DNA of 64,000 bases from Thermotogota bacterium ADurb.Bin062 (GTDB taxonomy: Bacteria; Thermotogota; Thermotogae; MWEM01), in contig MWEM01000009.1 in the NCBI GenBank assembly GCA_002071085.1, positions 1-64,000 on the forward strand, read 5' to 3'. Every line of letters begins with the position of its first letter. Position 1 is the stretch's first letter. The notes beneath the pieces are model-generated. The model saw only the letters and a list, made by a program, of their open reading frames with translations, did no database searches and was not told the DNA's origin. A program made the position numbers and the translations under genes. Shown here in pieces: positions 43,567 through 53,316 of this stretch.

Positions 43567-46206
43567 ATGGAAAGAAAGTTTTTTGGTTTAGTCGCAGCAC
43601 TATTAGTCTTCTTAACAGGCGTCTTGTTTGCGGTCAATGCTCCTGTTCAGGATGTTTACAACTTTGATGTCAGACAATCCTTGGATGGGTTGACCGGACT
43701 TAAGCCCCATGTTAAGACAGAGCTCGTTGAACTGATTCAGTCAGCAATTGCAAAGAACCTGGATCCCAGCATCGAGATACCGAACTTCGGAAAGCGACTG
43801 CAAGTCGCGTGGGAACCTGAGACGCCGATCACAAAATTAGAACTCTACGTTATGGCCGTCAAAGCGCTTGGCAGGGAGGATATGGCGTTGAAACTCTACC
43901 CGATGGTATCTCCCACCTTCGCGGATATTCAGACCGGGTTGGAAAGAGACCCGTTTGCGGTCCAAGAATTCTTGTACCAAAGGGCCTACGGGTATGCCGA
44001 GTACTATCAAAACTTCCTGTTGAAGGAATTCCCGATACTGATGAACTTCGTGCCAGAACCGAAATCCTCTTTAGATATCACGGGGATTCAGATCAAGCAA
44101 GACATCAGGATCGATGGCACGGGCACGATCGTTTACACCACACCTTGGACGCAAGCGGCTGCCGACCCCAAAGCGAACAACGCCGGAGTGGCGACCCTGC
44201 AGAGAACCCAAGCGACGCGCGCGGAAGTCATTGAGTTCATCGTACGTTTAGCCCAAGTGAAATACCCTGAGCTTTTCTCCAGCGTCTCTTTGGAAGCCGA
44301 TGTTACGAAAGCCCTCGACTTGGAAAACAAAGGGATCGTCGCCGTCTCCGAAGCGCTTAGCAAACACTTGAGAACGCTGTACGGACAATCTTATCCCGAA
44401 AACGTCGGCTTTGTCTACGCTTTCGAGTTCTTCTTCCTGTCCGAGATGGACACTGCGAAAGACGGTAAGGTAGCCGCCCCCTTGCTGTACCTCGATACCT
44501 TCCGCTCTCGTATCGAGTCCGGCAAAAACGTTGTTCTCAATGAGAACTATGGCGCCAACAGAACCGTTTTGGCTGCGAACCCGGCCGAAAGATTCTGGGC
44601 TGTCGCGCTCTTCGCGAAAGTGTTTGCCGCCGAAAAGTCCAAAGTCGAAAGCAATATGAAAGCGCCCGAAAGAATCATCAACAACGTCATCGCTTTCAAA
44701 CCCGTCGGCGTGTTCAAGGGACAAGTGATGTTCAATAAAGTCGGCTGCGTTGAAGGAGAAGTATCCTCGATCCTTTGCGCTGGGTGTAAAGACGCCGCTC
44801 TCGGCGCCGCCGCTTCGGATATTCGGGCTACTTTCCTGAAGCTGAAAGACGGGAAGTACTACGTGCTGACCGACATGACCGTTTGGGATTCCAACAACGG
44901 GTACCCGAACGGCATCCAGTTCGCCAACACCTATTGCGCCGATGACGGTGTCAATACGGAGAATCCTTGCGAGGTAGGCATTGCCCACCCGCAATCTGTC
45001 ACGACCGAAAAATCTTTCACTTTGGAAGCCATCGGTTTCGGGACGATTGCGGACAACAAATCCAGAATGGTCAATGTGGACAAGATCTGGATACCCTTGA
45101 AACAGCAAGAAGCCTACGAAAAAGTGAAAAACGTCTACGGTTTGGAACTGAAAGACATCACCGCGAAATACCCGAAAAAGATAGAATCTGGCGCGATAGA
45201 CCTCTACCGGCTGTTCTTCCCCAATATCGAAGATATCACGCAGAAGGGAAGAGGGCTAGAGAAAGCCGTTGATATGATCGTTTATGGCAAACAGGGCATC
45301 TATGACTTCGATCTTTACGTCAAGAGAGCTGCCAATGCCGTTGCTGTTGACAACCTGTTGAAGGGCGAGAAAGTCGTATTTAACATTTCCTTCAACGTGA
45401 ATCCGCTGGACGGCGGAGTCGCCTTAAAGAAAGTTGAATTGTTACCCGCGATCGACCGTTTGAACCACCGAACCGAAGTTTTGACCCTTAAAGGTGTCAA
45501 AGATTTCGTTGATCTGTATGCCGGCCTCATCGACACCATTTCCACCGATCCCAACCAACCGATGGTCGCCTACTACAAGAAACTCGTTGAATTTGCCAAA
45601 GAGCACAACATTCCCGATAGTGCGCAACTCGTAGCGATCATCAAGACGCCGACCGTCGACCGCGAAGTCCAATCCACCACCACGCAATTCAAGATGATGG
45701 AACTCGTGCTGGGTCAGCTGGTTCAGCTCGAGCTAAAGCCTGGGACGGATGCCAAACTCTGTGATCTCGAAAATGCGAACGCTTTCGACCCGGGTTCGTC
45801 AGCCGCCGTCTCCACTTGCTTCGGAGAAGCTCAGGATGAGTATGCGATCAACAAGTTGAACCAAACGATTTGTGAAAAAGAGGCAGAAGCCAAGAAAGTC
45901 TTCCGCTTCGGCGATATCGTAGAAGACTGCTGCGTGACCTTGGCGAAAGGCTACTGGGCTGTTAAGGTCGATCCTTACCTGGCCACTTTCCTTTTCCACG
46001 AGAACACGAAAGTCGCCCTCTTCAATGACCTGGGCTTGGTCAGCGTAGGAAACGTCGATTTACTGAGGCTTGACTTCCTTGGATTTAAAGGCCCGATCGT
46101 CAGAGAAGCCGTTCTCGTTAAACCGCTCGATCCGCTCAACCTGTTCCCGGCTCGTATGGCCGAGTCAAAAGAAGAGATTTACGTAAAAGCTTACGAGGTG
46201 AAGTAA
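43567..46206 (+). CDS. Large secreted cysteine-containing surface-type (S-layer-like) protein
   Basis: Unassigned 879-residue protein with an Sec signal peptide (about 1-24, ending near LFAVNA). The ATG at 43567 follows GAGAGGGGGAG; the frame extends upstream but without a ribosome site. The N-terminal region (about 25-110) has an SLH-like helix pattern (ITKLELYVMAVKALGREDMA), but I cannot confirm an SLH domain. Cys clusters occur near 400-480 (VGCVEGEVSSILCAGC, CADDG...NPCEVG) and 735-800 (CEKEAEAKK, EDCCVT), suggesting disulfides or metal sites. The near-consensus promoter, long leader and immediate terminator suggest an abundant monocistronic envelope protein such as an S-layer or outer sheath subunit; that role is inferred. 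Confidence 0.75.
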   Translation: MERKFFGLVAALLVFLTGVLFAVNAPVQDVYNFDVRQSLDGLTGLKPHVKTELVELIQSAIAKNLDPSIEIPNFGKRLQVAWEPETPITKLELYVMAVKALGREDMALKLYPMVSPTFADIQTGLERDPFAVQEFLYQRAYGYAEYYQNFLLKEFPILMNFVPEPKSSLDITGIQIKQDIRIDGTGTIVYTTPWTQAAADPKANNAGVATLQRTQATRAEVIEFIVRLAQVKYPELFSSVSLEADVTKALDLENKGIVAVSEALSKHLRTLYGQSYPENVGFVYAFEFFFLSEMDTAKDGKVAAPLLYLDTFRSRIESGKNVVLNENYGANRTVLAANPAERFWAVALFAKVFAAEKSKVESNMKAPERIINNVIAFKPVGVFKGQVMFNKVGCVEGEVSSILCAGCKDAALGAAASDIRATFLKLKDGKYYVLTDMTVWDSNNGYPNGIQFANTYCADDGVNTENPCEVGIAHPQSVTTEKSFTLEAIGFGTIADNKSRMVNVDKIWIPLKQQEAYEKVKNVYGLELKDITAKYPKKIESGAIDLYRLFFPNIEDITQKGRGLEKAVDMIVYGKQGIYDFDLYVKRAANAVAVDNLLKGEKVVFNISFNVNPLDGGVALKKVELLPAIDRLNHRTEVLTLKGVKDFVDLYAGLIDTISTDPNQPMVAYYKKLVEFAKEHNIPDSAQLVAIIKTPTVDREVQSTTTQFKMMELVLGQLVQLELKPGTDAKLCDLENANAFDPGSSAAVSTCFGEAQDEYAINKLNQTICEKEAEAKKVFRFGDIVEDCCVTLAKGYWAVKVDPYLATFLFHENTKVALFNDLGLVSVGNVDLLRLDFLGFKGPIVREAVLVKPLDPLNLFPARMAESKEEIYVKAYEVK

Positions 46207-46221
46207 GACTAAATCTAATTC

Positions 46222-46262
46222 ACGGTCTGTAGTTCAAGCAACGACTACAGACCGTTTTTTTA
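46222..46262 (+). terminator. Strong terminator after the surface-type protein gene
   Basis: Twelve-base arms ACGGTCTGTAGT / ACTACAGACCGT with a 10-nt loop and eight Ts. Lies between the highly promoted gene and the rest of the cluster, so downstream genes would get only read-through or have their own promoter. Confidence 0.93.
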
Positions 46263-46294
46263 CTTAGTGTATCGTCTGGCAAGGGGGAGGAACT

Positions 46295-49200
46295 GTGTCT
46301 AAGAAAAAGAAATGGTTGATCGTTTCTTTGTCTATTGTCGTTGTCTGTATCCTGGTGTTGCTGCTCTTTCCGGTTAAGGGGATTTTCCGCGTTACTGTCG
46401 AAACGGCGCCTTCTCAGAGACCCAATTTGGAAACCTTCCTGAAATCGCTCTTCATCAGTATCAAGGACCTCAAAGGGCAGGCGATACATAGAGAAGTGTT
46501 GGGGGTAGAGCGGTATGATTCTATTCCTCTATCGAAAGGTACCTATCGAATAGAGATAGAGACCTTGGATGGGGTTAATCTTCTCTCGGAAGAGCTCACG
46601 ATCCCTTGGGGAAATCTATGCTTCAAACCGCGGACCCAAGAAGTGCGGTTCACGGTGCCCCCCGCGGTTGAAATCCGCCCTGAAAACGTTTCGTTCGCCT
46701 TGAAAGAAGAAAAGCTTTGGATACGCTGGAAAAATTCCGGCTGGTCTAAAAAGGCTACATTCCAAGTATCCGTAACCGACTTCGGAACTTTGACGACGGA
46801 AAACAATGAGCTATACTTTCCTATAGAAAGCAACGCGTTGACCCAACTGGACGCGTTGAACGTACGCATCCGCGTTTTGAGTGGGAACCAATACCAAACG
46901 CTCTACAGCGGGGACCTTCCCGTCAAACATTTCAAGAAAACTGAGACAAAAGCGCTCTCGGCGGAACAACTCGAGGTTTCTTGGGAGCACGAAAAGGGAA
47001 CCTTCACCCCGACCGGTTACCGAATCCTCGTGGAAGGTAGGGAATACGCGAGCGTCGGTCCTTCCGCTACTTCTGAGACGCTCGACCTAGAGACGTTGAA
47101 CCCCCAACCGAACGAGGGAAAGAGAAGAGAAATAAACCTCACACTAGAGGCCATATCGGATGGTATCGTCCTCTCTAGATCCGATAGCGTGTTCTATATG
47201 TATGAGACGGTCTTCTCGTCGACGCTCAACGATGAATGGCGTACGGTGAATGAAACGGCGCCTTTGAAGGTCTTCATCAATGAACGCCCGGTGGCTCTGC
47301 GATTAGAGGGGGAGACGATAAAGGCCTTCTATTTGAGCTTTCTACCCGAGGAGACCCTCACAGTTGAATACACCGTGAACGATTATTCTATCCTCCGTCG
47401 GACGATGCCTTTGCGCGAGGAGAGAGAAACGGAAGCCATTACCTTACCATCCCTTTCTAGGGTCTTTTCCGCGCAAGCAGAGGTGACGGAAGACGAAAGG
47501 CTGTATCTACAATGGAGCGCAGACCGAAGCGAAGGGAAGATCAACCCCACCCGTTATTACGTGGAAACCCCGCAAGGGACCCAGACGACCACTGAGAACG
47601 CGCTCCACATTCCCTATGAATCGAAGAAGCAAGAGATCAAGCTGTTCTCCGTTTTCTTTGGCACCGTCTCTTTTTTGGAAAAAGTGATCATCAAACCGGA
47701 GAAACCTGGCTTAACCCTGATTCGGATCGATTACGACCACAAGGAAGACGTGATCGTCGTGGAGGGACGGGCCTCTATAACGACGCCGTTCACCGTTCTC
47801 TATCGCATAGACCGTTACGCCCCCGAAGGCGGCGGCTGGCCCGAAGAGCGCGCGGGGCTCATCTATGAGGTGAGTCAAAAAGAGTGGATCGTAGCAGAAG
47901 ATGTGATAACTTCCGAGGCGGGAGAGTTTTCTTTTTGGATCCCTGTTAAAGATCTTCAGGCGCTACCTCCTTTAGAGGAACCCTTGAAAATCAACGGGTC
48001 GATCAAGGTTTTGGACACCTTCAATCAATCGGCGGTGAAGGACTTCGAGGTCGTGCGCTTTCTACCTCCGAAGGTGGAATTCGTAAGGTTTCTCATTAAC
48101 GATGAGAAGCTGTTGCTGGAGTGGAAAGCGGAGGACCCAGTGTTGTCGCAGAGGTACCGCGATTTCGCGGTGAATGTGACAACGTCTACCGGTGAGAGTT
48201 ATCGGTACGAGGCCACGCAAACGAGTCTAGAAATTGATTTGAGCGCACTAAAAGACTATCGGTTGACCTTGACGCTCGAAGCGTTATGGGAAAATGAGAT
48301 AGTCCGCTTGGACGACCGCTCCTTCGAATTCCTACCCCTGGATTTCAATCGGTTGGTGGATTGGAATTTAGGAAAGTCGGGGAAAGAGACGTGGAAGATC
48401 GTATATTATGTCAAATACCAGAAAGGTTTCGAATCTATCAGCTTTGAAGCATTTGACCAACAGCAACAGGAGAGTCTCAAAAAAACCTTTGACTCGATCA
48501 CGGGCTCGTTCGAGTGGCCGATTAAATCGGGCAAGACTTATCTCATACGAGCGGGTATCAAATACGATATCGAGACGAATAAAGACCTGATCGCCCAAAC
48601 GGTTACCACAGAAGTTTACGAAACCATTCCTCCGTCCACCGGAGGGATAAAAGAAGCCTATCAAATCGCGAAGGATAAGATCCGGCTGGAAGCGATAGAC
48701 TCCGCCCCGGGTATGGAATACTATTGGACTATTTCGAACAAGAACAACGAGCGGTATACCTTCACCGCCTTCTCCCCCGTTTATGACGCCGTCATCTCCC
48801 GGAAAGACGGATTAACCGGCGTGTGGAGCGTACACCTTCGGGCGGTTCATAGCAAGACGAACACCGTTTTTAGCGAGACCCAAGACATCTATACGATGAA
48901 GGCCGACGATTACCTCTATGAAGATGTTCCGGCGAAACAAGAGAAGACGATAAAGACCAACAACGGATTCGTCTCGCGATCGATCAAGGTCAACCAAGAC
49001 GCCGTTTTGCGGATCACCCAGTCTCGTTTGAAATTTCCGCCAAAAACGAGCCTACGCATCGAAATGGGGACGTTGTACTTAGAAGAGGACGTACGGCTGA
49101 ACGTTATGGAGAATGAGAACAACGAGCTTTGGGAGGGCGTTTACATTTTCGGTGGCAGAGTTTACGTCAAACGCGCGATAGAGGTGAGTAACGCGGCGAT

Positions 49201-49987
49201 CGCGTTCCAGCTTTACAGTTCCGAGGGGTCCATCGAGGACACCTCCTTCTTGAATTGCCAAAAAGGCATTCTGGCGCAAGGGAGTAAACTAAAAGTATCC
49301 GGCAACAGCCGGTTCACCACGATTGGACTGGCCATTTCCGCGAGAAACTCCGAAGTGACCGTCGAAAACACTTTCTTTCGTAATGTTCAAGAAGGGTTTC
49401 TATTCCTGAATAATAAACTGATTCGGATATATCAGGTGAACATAACGGGGGTAGAGAAGCGCGGGGCGTATATCGCCACCTCCAAAGACGTCGAGCTTTC
49501 GAATGTGACGATTGACGGGATCGCTCGTGACCAACAGGAAGGGTTTTTTATCGAGGATTCCGTGGTGAGGATGCGCAATATTACCCTGAAAAACCTGAAG
49601 ACGGGGTTGATTTTCGTCAACACCGACGCTTCTTTGGACTCTATCATCGTCTATCAGGTCACCGATGGGATACACCTGGAGTACGCCTATTTCGAGTTGA
49701 ACAACAGCACGGTGGAAGCCGACAATCTCGGGGTTTTCGCGATCACCTCGCCCATCCTACGCACGCGAGAGTTTTCCGGATTCCTGCCTACGACAGGGAA
49801 AGTTGGTTCATTTGCCGGATTGATCAGACAAACGACAGTAAAGGCCCCGGTGGCTGTAAAAATCGAAAGAGGAGAGAATCATATAGCGGTAGAGAATAGC
49901 CAACTCATCGGTGAGATAATCCACGGGGGCATTCAAGTCAATCCAAACGGACTGCCCTACTATCGGGGAGAGATCATCCAAAAGTAA
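46295..49987 (+). CDS. Giant membrane-anchored Ig-like protein with C-terminal beta-helix
   Basis: A 1230-residue protein, GTG start at 46295 after AAGGGGGAGG (46281-46290). One N-terminal membrane anchor (about 6-27) leads into a series of about nine beta-sandwich repeats (FN3/Ig-like; recurrent patterns such as LEVSWEHEKGTFTPTGYRI, LYLQWSADRS and LLLEWKAEDP). Residues about 930-1180 form a right-handed parallel beta-helix (pectate-lyase-like), with short turns such as SFLNCQKGILAQGSKL and GAYIATSKDVELSNVTI. No lyase catalytic residues are recognisable. Such rods span envelopes or present a binding tip. First gene of the seven-gene envelope operon; function unknown. Confidence 0.8.
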   Translation: MSKKKKWLIVSLSIVVVCILVLLLFPVKGIFRVTVETAPSQRPNLETFLKSLFISIKDLKGQAIHREVLGVERYDSIPLSKGTYRIEIETLDGVNLLSEELTIPWGNLCFKPRTQEVRFTVPPAVEIRPENVSFALKEEKLWIRWKNSGWSKKATFQVSVTDFGTLTTENNELYFPIESNALTQLDALNVRIRVLSGNQYQTLYSGDLPVKHFKKTETKALSAEQLEVSWEHEKGTFTPTGYRILVEGREYASVGPSATSETLDLETLNPQPNEGKRREINLTLEAISDGIVLSRSDSVFYMYETVFSSTLNDEWRTVNETAPLKVFINERPVALRLEGETIKAFYLSFLPEETLTVEYTVNDYSILRRTMPLREERETEAITLPSLSRVFSAQAEVTEDERLYLQWSADRSEGKINPTRYYVETPQGTQTTTENALHIPYESKKQEIKLFSVFFGTVSFLEKVIIKPEKPGLTLIRIDYDHKEDVIVVEGRASITTPFTVLYRIDRYAPEGGGWPEERAGLIYEVSQKEWIVAEDVITSEAGEFSFWIPVKDLQALPPLEEPLKINGSIKVLDTFNQSAVKDFEVVRFLPPKVEFVRFLINDEKLLLEWKAEDPVLSQRYRDFAVNVTTSTGESYRYEATQTSLEIDLSALKDYRLTLTLEALWENEIVRLDDRSFEFLPLDFNRLVDWNLGKSGKETWKIVYYVKYQKGFESISFEAFDQQQQESLKKTFDSITGSFEWPIKSGKTYLIRAGIKYDIETNKDLIAQTVTTEVYETIPPSTGGIKEAYQIAKDKIRLEAIDSAPGMEYYWTISNKNNERYTFTAFSPVYDAVISRKDGLTGVWSVHLRAVHSKTNTVFSETQDIYTMKADDYLYEDVPAKQEKTIKTNNGFVSRSIKVNQDAVLRITQSRLKFPPKTSLRIEMGTLYLEEDVRLNVMENENNELWEGVYIFGGRVYVKRAIEVSNAAIAFQLYSSEGSIEDTSFLNCQKGILAQGSKLKVSGNSRFTTIGLAISARNSEVTVENTFFRNVQEGFLFLNNKLIRIYQVNITGVEKRGAYIATSKDVELSNVTIDGIARDQQEGFFIEDSVVRMRNITLKNLKTGLIFVNTDASLDSIIVYQVTDGIHLEYAYFELNNSTVEADNLGVFAITSPILRTREFSGFLPTTGKVGSFAGLIRQTTVKAPVAVKIERGENHIAVENSQLIGEIIHGGIQVNPNGLPYYRGEIIQK

Positions 49988-50035
49988 ACCTGTCGATTCT
50001 TGGGGTTCACTGTCTCTCATTCAACGGGGGTATTT

Positions 50036-52084
50036 ATGTATAATAAGCGGTTTTGGGTAGTTCCGCTTGTGTTGATATATGTTTTGACCTCGGGGTATGG
50101 CGCGTTGAAAGTCCAGAAGGTGGACGTCGCCTTTTACCCGTATGTGACCCTCTCTGTTTCTGGAGAACCTTTGACATCCGATCAAGTTTGCCTGTATGAA
50201 AACAACGTACAGATCGAGCCTATCGTCGATTTCACGTCTTACGATATGCGATCACAAAAACCGTTGGACTTGGTCTTCGTTTACGATTTTTCTTGGAGTA
50301 TGAGGGGATACCTCGAAAGCTTTCAGTCCGGGCTGTCTGGTTTTATCGCGGAATTGAAGAATCTGGGGTACGATACGCGCCTGTCTTGGGTCGGTTTCGC
50401 CGCGGAAGTGTTGCACATCTACCCGAACACGCAGGGCTGTGATCCACCCCCGGAATTCACTTCAGACCTTGACGCCTTCGAAGACTATCTCTCAAAAGTG
50501 ATGACCGAAGGGAAAATCCCGATTGGATTCGAAGAGTGTCAGATCCAGGCGCTTTACGAAGCCTCGAAGTTTAATTTTCGAGAAAACGCCGTGAAGCTCA
50601 TCGTACTTTTTACGGATGAGGACACACAAGATGACCTGGAGGGTAATCTTTACTATCTCCCTGATTTGAAAGAACAAATAGACGAAAAAGGGTTGGTCAT
50701 AGTTCCCGTCTTCTCGCAAGAAGAGCCGGACCCGATTTACGACGAATTGGCTCTTTTTTCGGGAGGGAAGAGTTATCCTTTTATTCCGAACGAGGTCATT
50801 TCGGACAGAGGATTTGCCTTCGGCGCTTATTTTTGGGAATTTTTACGAAGCCTGGCCGTCGAACAAAACACATTTGCGCGGATAACGTACTATTCTCCCG
50901 GAAAGTTCGGAGAGAGGACAGGCGCCCTGCGGCACTGTACGACCCAATCGGAAGCAAAGTTCTCATACCACATTCCCGAGACGGCCAACAAAATCCAGGT
51001 GTTTGGCGTGGACACCCGGGACAGCCCGATCGTCACCCTCTTTTTCTCACCCGGACTAGGGGAGGCCACCGAAGGGTACCAGGCGGAAGAAAACGGTGAG
51101 AATATAGATTTCGCTCGGTCGGTGCACATCACTCCCTATCAACCCGATCGAGTCGATTTGGTATTGATTGTCGATCTAGCCAACAGTTCGATTTCCTACC
51201 CCGCTCAAATACAGGAGCACGTCGCCACTTTGATCCAGTATTGCGAAGACATCGGCATCAGCCTGCGTTTGGGGGCCGTGATCCCGCTAGATCAACAAAT
51301 CTTGTATCAAGACTTGACGGAAAACCTCGATCAGGTCGCCAATCTATTTAATCGGTATTTGAAAGTGAAAACGGTAACCAACACGGCTGCGATTCCGGAG
51401 ATGTTCCATAAGGCGCTTAACTATCATTACCGCGCGAACAGTCAGAAAGCCATTGTCTTCATCACCGACGCGTTCCAGAACGAATTACGAAAGGGTTTTG
51501 AATCCGGCGGGCCCCTGATAGACGCGATCGTCGCGACCTCTTTAAAGAACAACATCGGGCTGTTCTTCATTTCGCAGAAGAACGATTACATCGACTATAT
51601 CAATCGGATGACACCTGGTACGTGGATCGGCTTCGGCGAGAAACCGACCCATCAATACCTGAATGGGTTTTTTGAGGACTTCTTTCGTCAGCAACAAGCT
51701 CTCACCTATGAATCCCGAGCCTTCTACCAGTTTTGTTATGACCCGAGTTTTTTTACCTTGTCCAAAGACGGCAAACGCTTATTTATCCAGTTTTTTCAAT
51801 TCTCGGACTTGAGCTATCAAACCCGCTTACAAATCAATACCGTGACCTCTTCGCCCGCGATCCTGGGGAGGGGAGAAACGACTTTGCTGACCTGCCACGC
51901 CTATCCGCCAAAAAACATTTTCTATTATTGGGAGTGCGCGGACGGCTCATTCGTATCCCCAAACGGCGTGTCGGAGATCACTTGGAAAGCGCCCGAGAAA
52001 ATCGGCCCTCATAACATATACGTAGAAGTCTCCCTCGGGCAGATAAAGATGAAAGGTTCGGTTGTCGTCACCGTTCAACCGTGA
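50036..52084 (+). CDS. Secreted double VWA-domain protein
   Basis: A 682-residue protein with a signal peptide (about 1-22, ending TSGYGA). The ATG at 50036 (MYNKRFW) is preceded by GGGGG. A short N-terminal module (about 25-75) leads to VWA domain 1 with an intact MIDAS motif (VYDFSWSMRGY) and FTDEDTQD as the later Asp. VWA domain 2 (about 370-560) has a weaker MIDAS (IVDLANSSIS) and ITDAFQNE. An Ig-like domain closes it (from about 600). VWA-MIDAS domains bind protein ligands through a metal ion. It shares its N-terminal layout with the next gene, so the two are paralogous. Overlaps nothing; 13 nt to the next start. Confidence 0.87.
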   Translation: MYNKRFWVVPLVLIYVLTSGYGALKVQKVDVAFYPYVTLSVSGEPLTSDQVCLYENNVQIEPIVDFTSYDMRSQKPLDLVFVYDFSWSMRGYLESFQSGLSGFIAELKNLGYDTRLSWVGFAAEVLHIYPNTQGCDPPPEFTSDLDAFEDYLSKVMTEGKIPIGFEECQIQALYEASKFNFRENAVKLIVLFTDEDTQDDLEGNLYYLPDLKEQIDEKGLVIVPVFSQEEPDPIYDELALFSGGKSYPFIPNEVISDRGFAFGAYFWEFLRSLAVEQNTFARITYYSPGKFGERTGALRHCTTQSEAKFSYHIPETANKIQVFGVDTRDSPIVTLFFSPGLGEATEGYQAEENGENIDFARSVHITPYQPDRVDLVLIVDLANSSISYPAQIQEHVATLIQYCEDIGISLRLGAVIPLDQQILYQDLTENLDQVANLFNRYLKVKTVTNTAAIPEMFHKALNYHYRANSQKAIVFITDAFQNELRKGFESGGPLIDAIVATSLKNNIGLFFISQKNDYIDYINRMTPGTWIGFGEKPTHQYLNGFFEDFFRQQQALTYESRAFYQFCYDPSFFTLSKDGKRLFIQFFQFSDLSYQTRLQINTVTSSPAILGRGETTLLTCHAYPPKNIFYYWECADGSFVSPNGVSEITWKAPEKIGPHNIYVEVSLGQIKMKGSVVVTVQP

Positions 52085-52097
52085 GGGTAGGAGGACG

Positions 52098-53294
52098 ATG
52101 TCGAAAGCAGCCCTGTTACTGATCGTATGCCTTGGGTTCACCGCTTTGGGGTTCACGGGCGGTTACATCAAAGGGATCGAACTCCAAGGCTTCCCGATCA
52201 TACGCTTCCATATGACTTTAGAAGGTAAAATAGGTGATGCCGCGATGACGCTTTACGAGGACGATCGCGAGGTTAAGATAGAGTACGTGGAAGTCAAGAG
52301 TCTGCGAGAAAGCCCGTCGGCGGATATCGTTTTTTTAATAGACAACAGCCGGAGTATTAGCGGGTTTGAGACCTTGATCCGCGAGAAATCGTCCGAGCTG
52401 CTCCAGCTTCTGATCCAGAATAAGATCGATTTTACGATTGCGGTCATCGGGTTTTCGGACGTCATCAACACCGTCTCCTTCCCGAAAACCTCAGCGGCCT
52501 CGAGCCTGTCGCACCTCAACCCGTTCACATCGGACCCATACCTCATCCTTGAAACAGTTTCTCGAGCCGTTCTGTTTAACGGGAATCATCCGAGCAAGCC
52601 TTTCGAAATGATCGCTATGGCGGCCGGAATGCCTTTTCGGGAGAAAGCGACCAAGATGATCATCCTCTTTTCCGACGAATGCCCGGTCGAATCTTTAATC
52701 AATCCTGAGCTTTATCGGGCTTTAGGCCCTTTTTTAGCAGAAAAGAAGATTTCTTTATCGATCTTTTATGACTTTCATAGACAATCCTTCTATTGGGACT
52801 ATTATAAACGCCTAGCCGAATCTTCGGGCGGACACTTTCTAGACCTTAACGAGTCTCTATTGTTCCTACCCGTTCTCGCCGGCCTATCGGAAGAAAAAAT
52901 GGAACTGTGGGTTTGGTTTCGGTCTCAACAAACCGCGTTTGATACGAAGGTCCACCGGGTACAGTTCAAAGACCGCAATAAAACGCCGCTATTCGCTCCG
53001 TATGATTATCGATTTCCCGAGGAGTGGACATATTTGCGGTTGAATACGATAACGGCTACACCTTTTATGGTGGAGCGTGGGGCACCTGTTTTCGTTAAAG
53101 TGTGTTATTATCCTTATTCAGAAGATACCAGGATCGTTTTCGATACCGGTCAGGGCTTCACCCTCGTTGAACGGTACGAAGAGGCCGAGGCGCTGCTGTT
53201 GGCTCCTGACAAACCGGGCTCTTATAGGATACCGGTGACCGTGTCTCGAGGGAAAGAGTCACTTGACGGTTGTGTAGTGGTTCACGTGAATTAG
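52098..53294 (+). CDS. Secreted single VWA-domain protein
   Basis: A 398-residue protein starting at ATG 52098, with AGGAGG only 3 nt upstream. Signal peptide about 1-19. The N-terminal module (IKGIELQGFPIIRFHMTLEG... LYEDDREV) parallels that of the 50036 gene (VDVAFYPYVTLSVSG... LYENNVQI), as in VWFA-related surface proteins. VWA domain about 70-290 with MIDAS IDNSRSISG and ILFSDECPVE. The C-terminal 90 residues form an Ig-like beta domain (ITATPFMVERGAPVFVKV), also like its neighbour. Likely a partner or rival of the double-VWA protein in one surface complex. Confidence 0.86.
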   Translation: MSKAALLLIVCLGFTALGFTGGYIKGIELQGFPIIRFHMTLEGKIGDAAMTLYEDDREVKIEYVEVKSLRESPSADIVFLIDNSRSISGFETLIREKSSELLQLLIQNKIDFTIAVIGFSDVINTVSFPKTSAASSLSHLNPFTSDPYLILETVSRAVLFNGNHPSKPFEMIAMAAGMPFREKATKMIILFSDECPVESLINPELYRALGPFLAEKKISLSIFYDFHRQSFYWDYYKRLAESSGGHFLDLNESLLFLPVLAGLSEEKMELWVWFRSQQTAFDTKVHRVQFKDRNKTPLFAPYDYRFPEEWTYLRLNTITATPFMVERGAPVFVKVCYYPYSEDTRIVFDTGQGFTLVERYEEAEALLLAPDKPGSYRIPVTVSRGKESLDGCVVVHVN

Positions 53295-53316
53295 AACGGA
53301 TGGAGGGTAAGGACAA

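Noticed and set aside
43137-43637. Minus-strand 166-codon frame before the surface-type gene
   Set aside because: It overlaps the strong promoter and the start of the real gene in antisense, and its protein shows no signal or family feature.
44248-45108. Antisense 286-codon frame inside the surface-type protein gene
   Set aside because: Shadow of the coding strand codon bias; no ribosome site.
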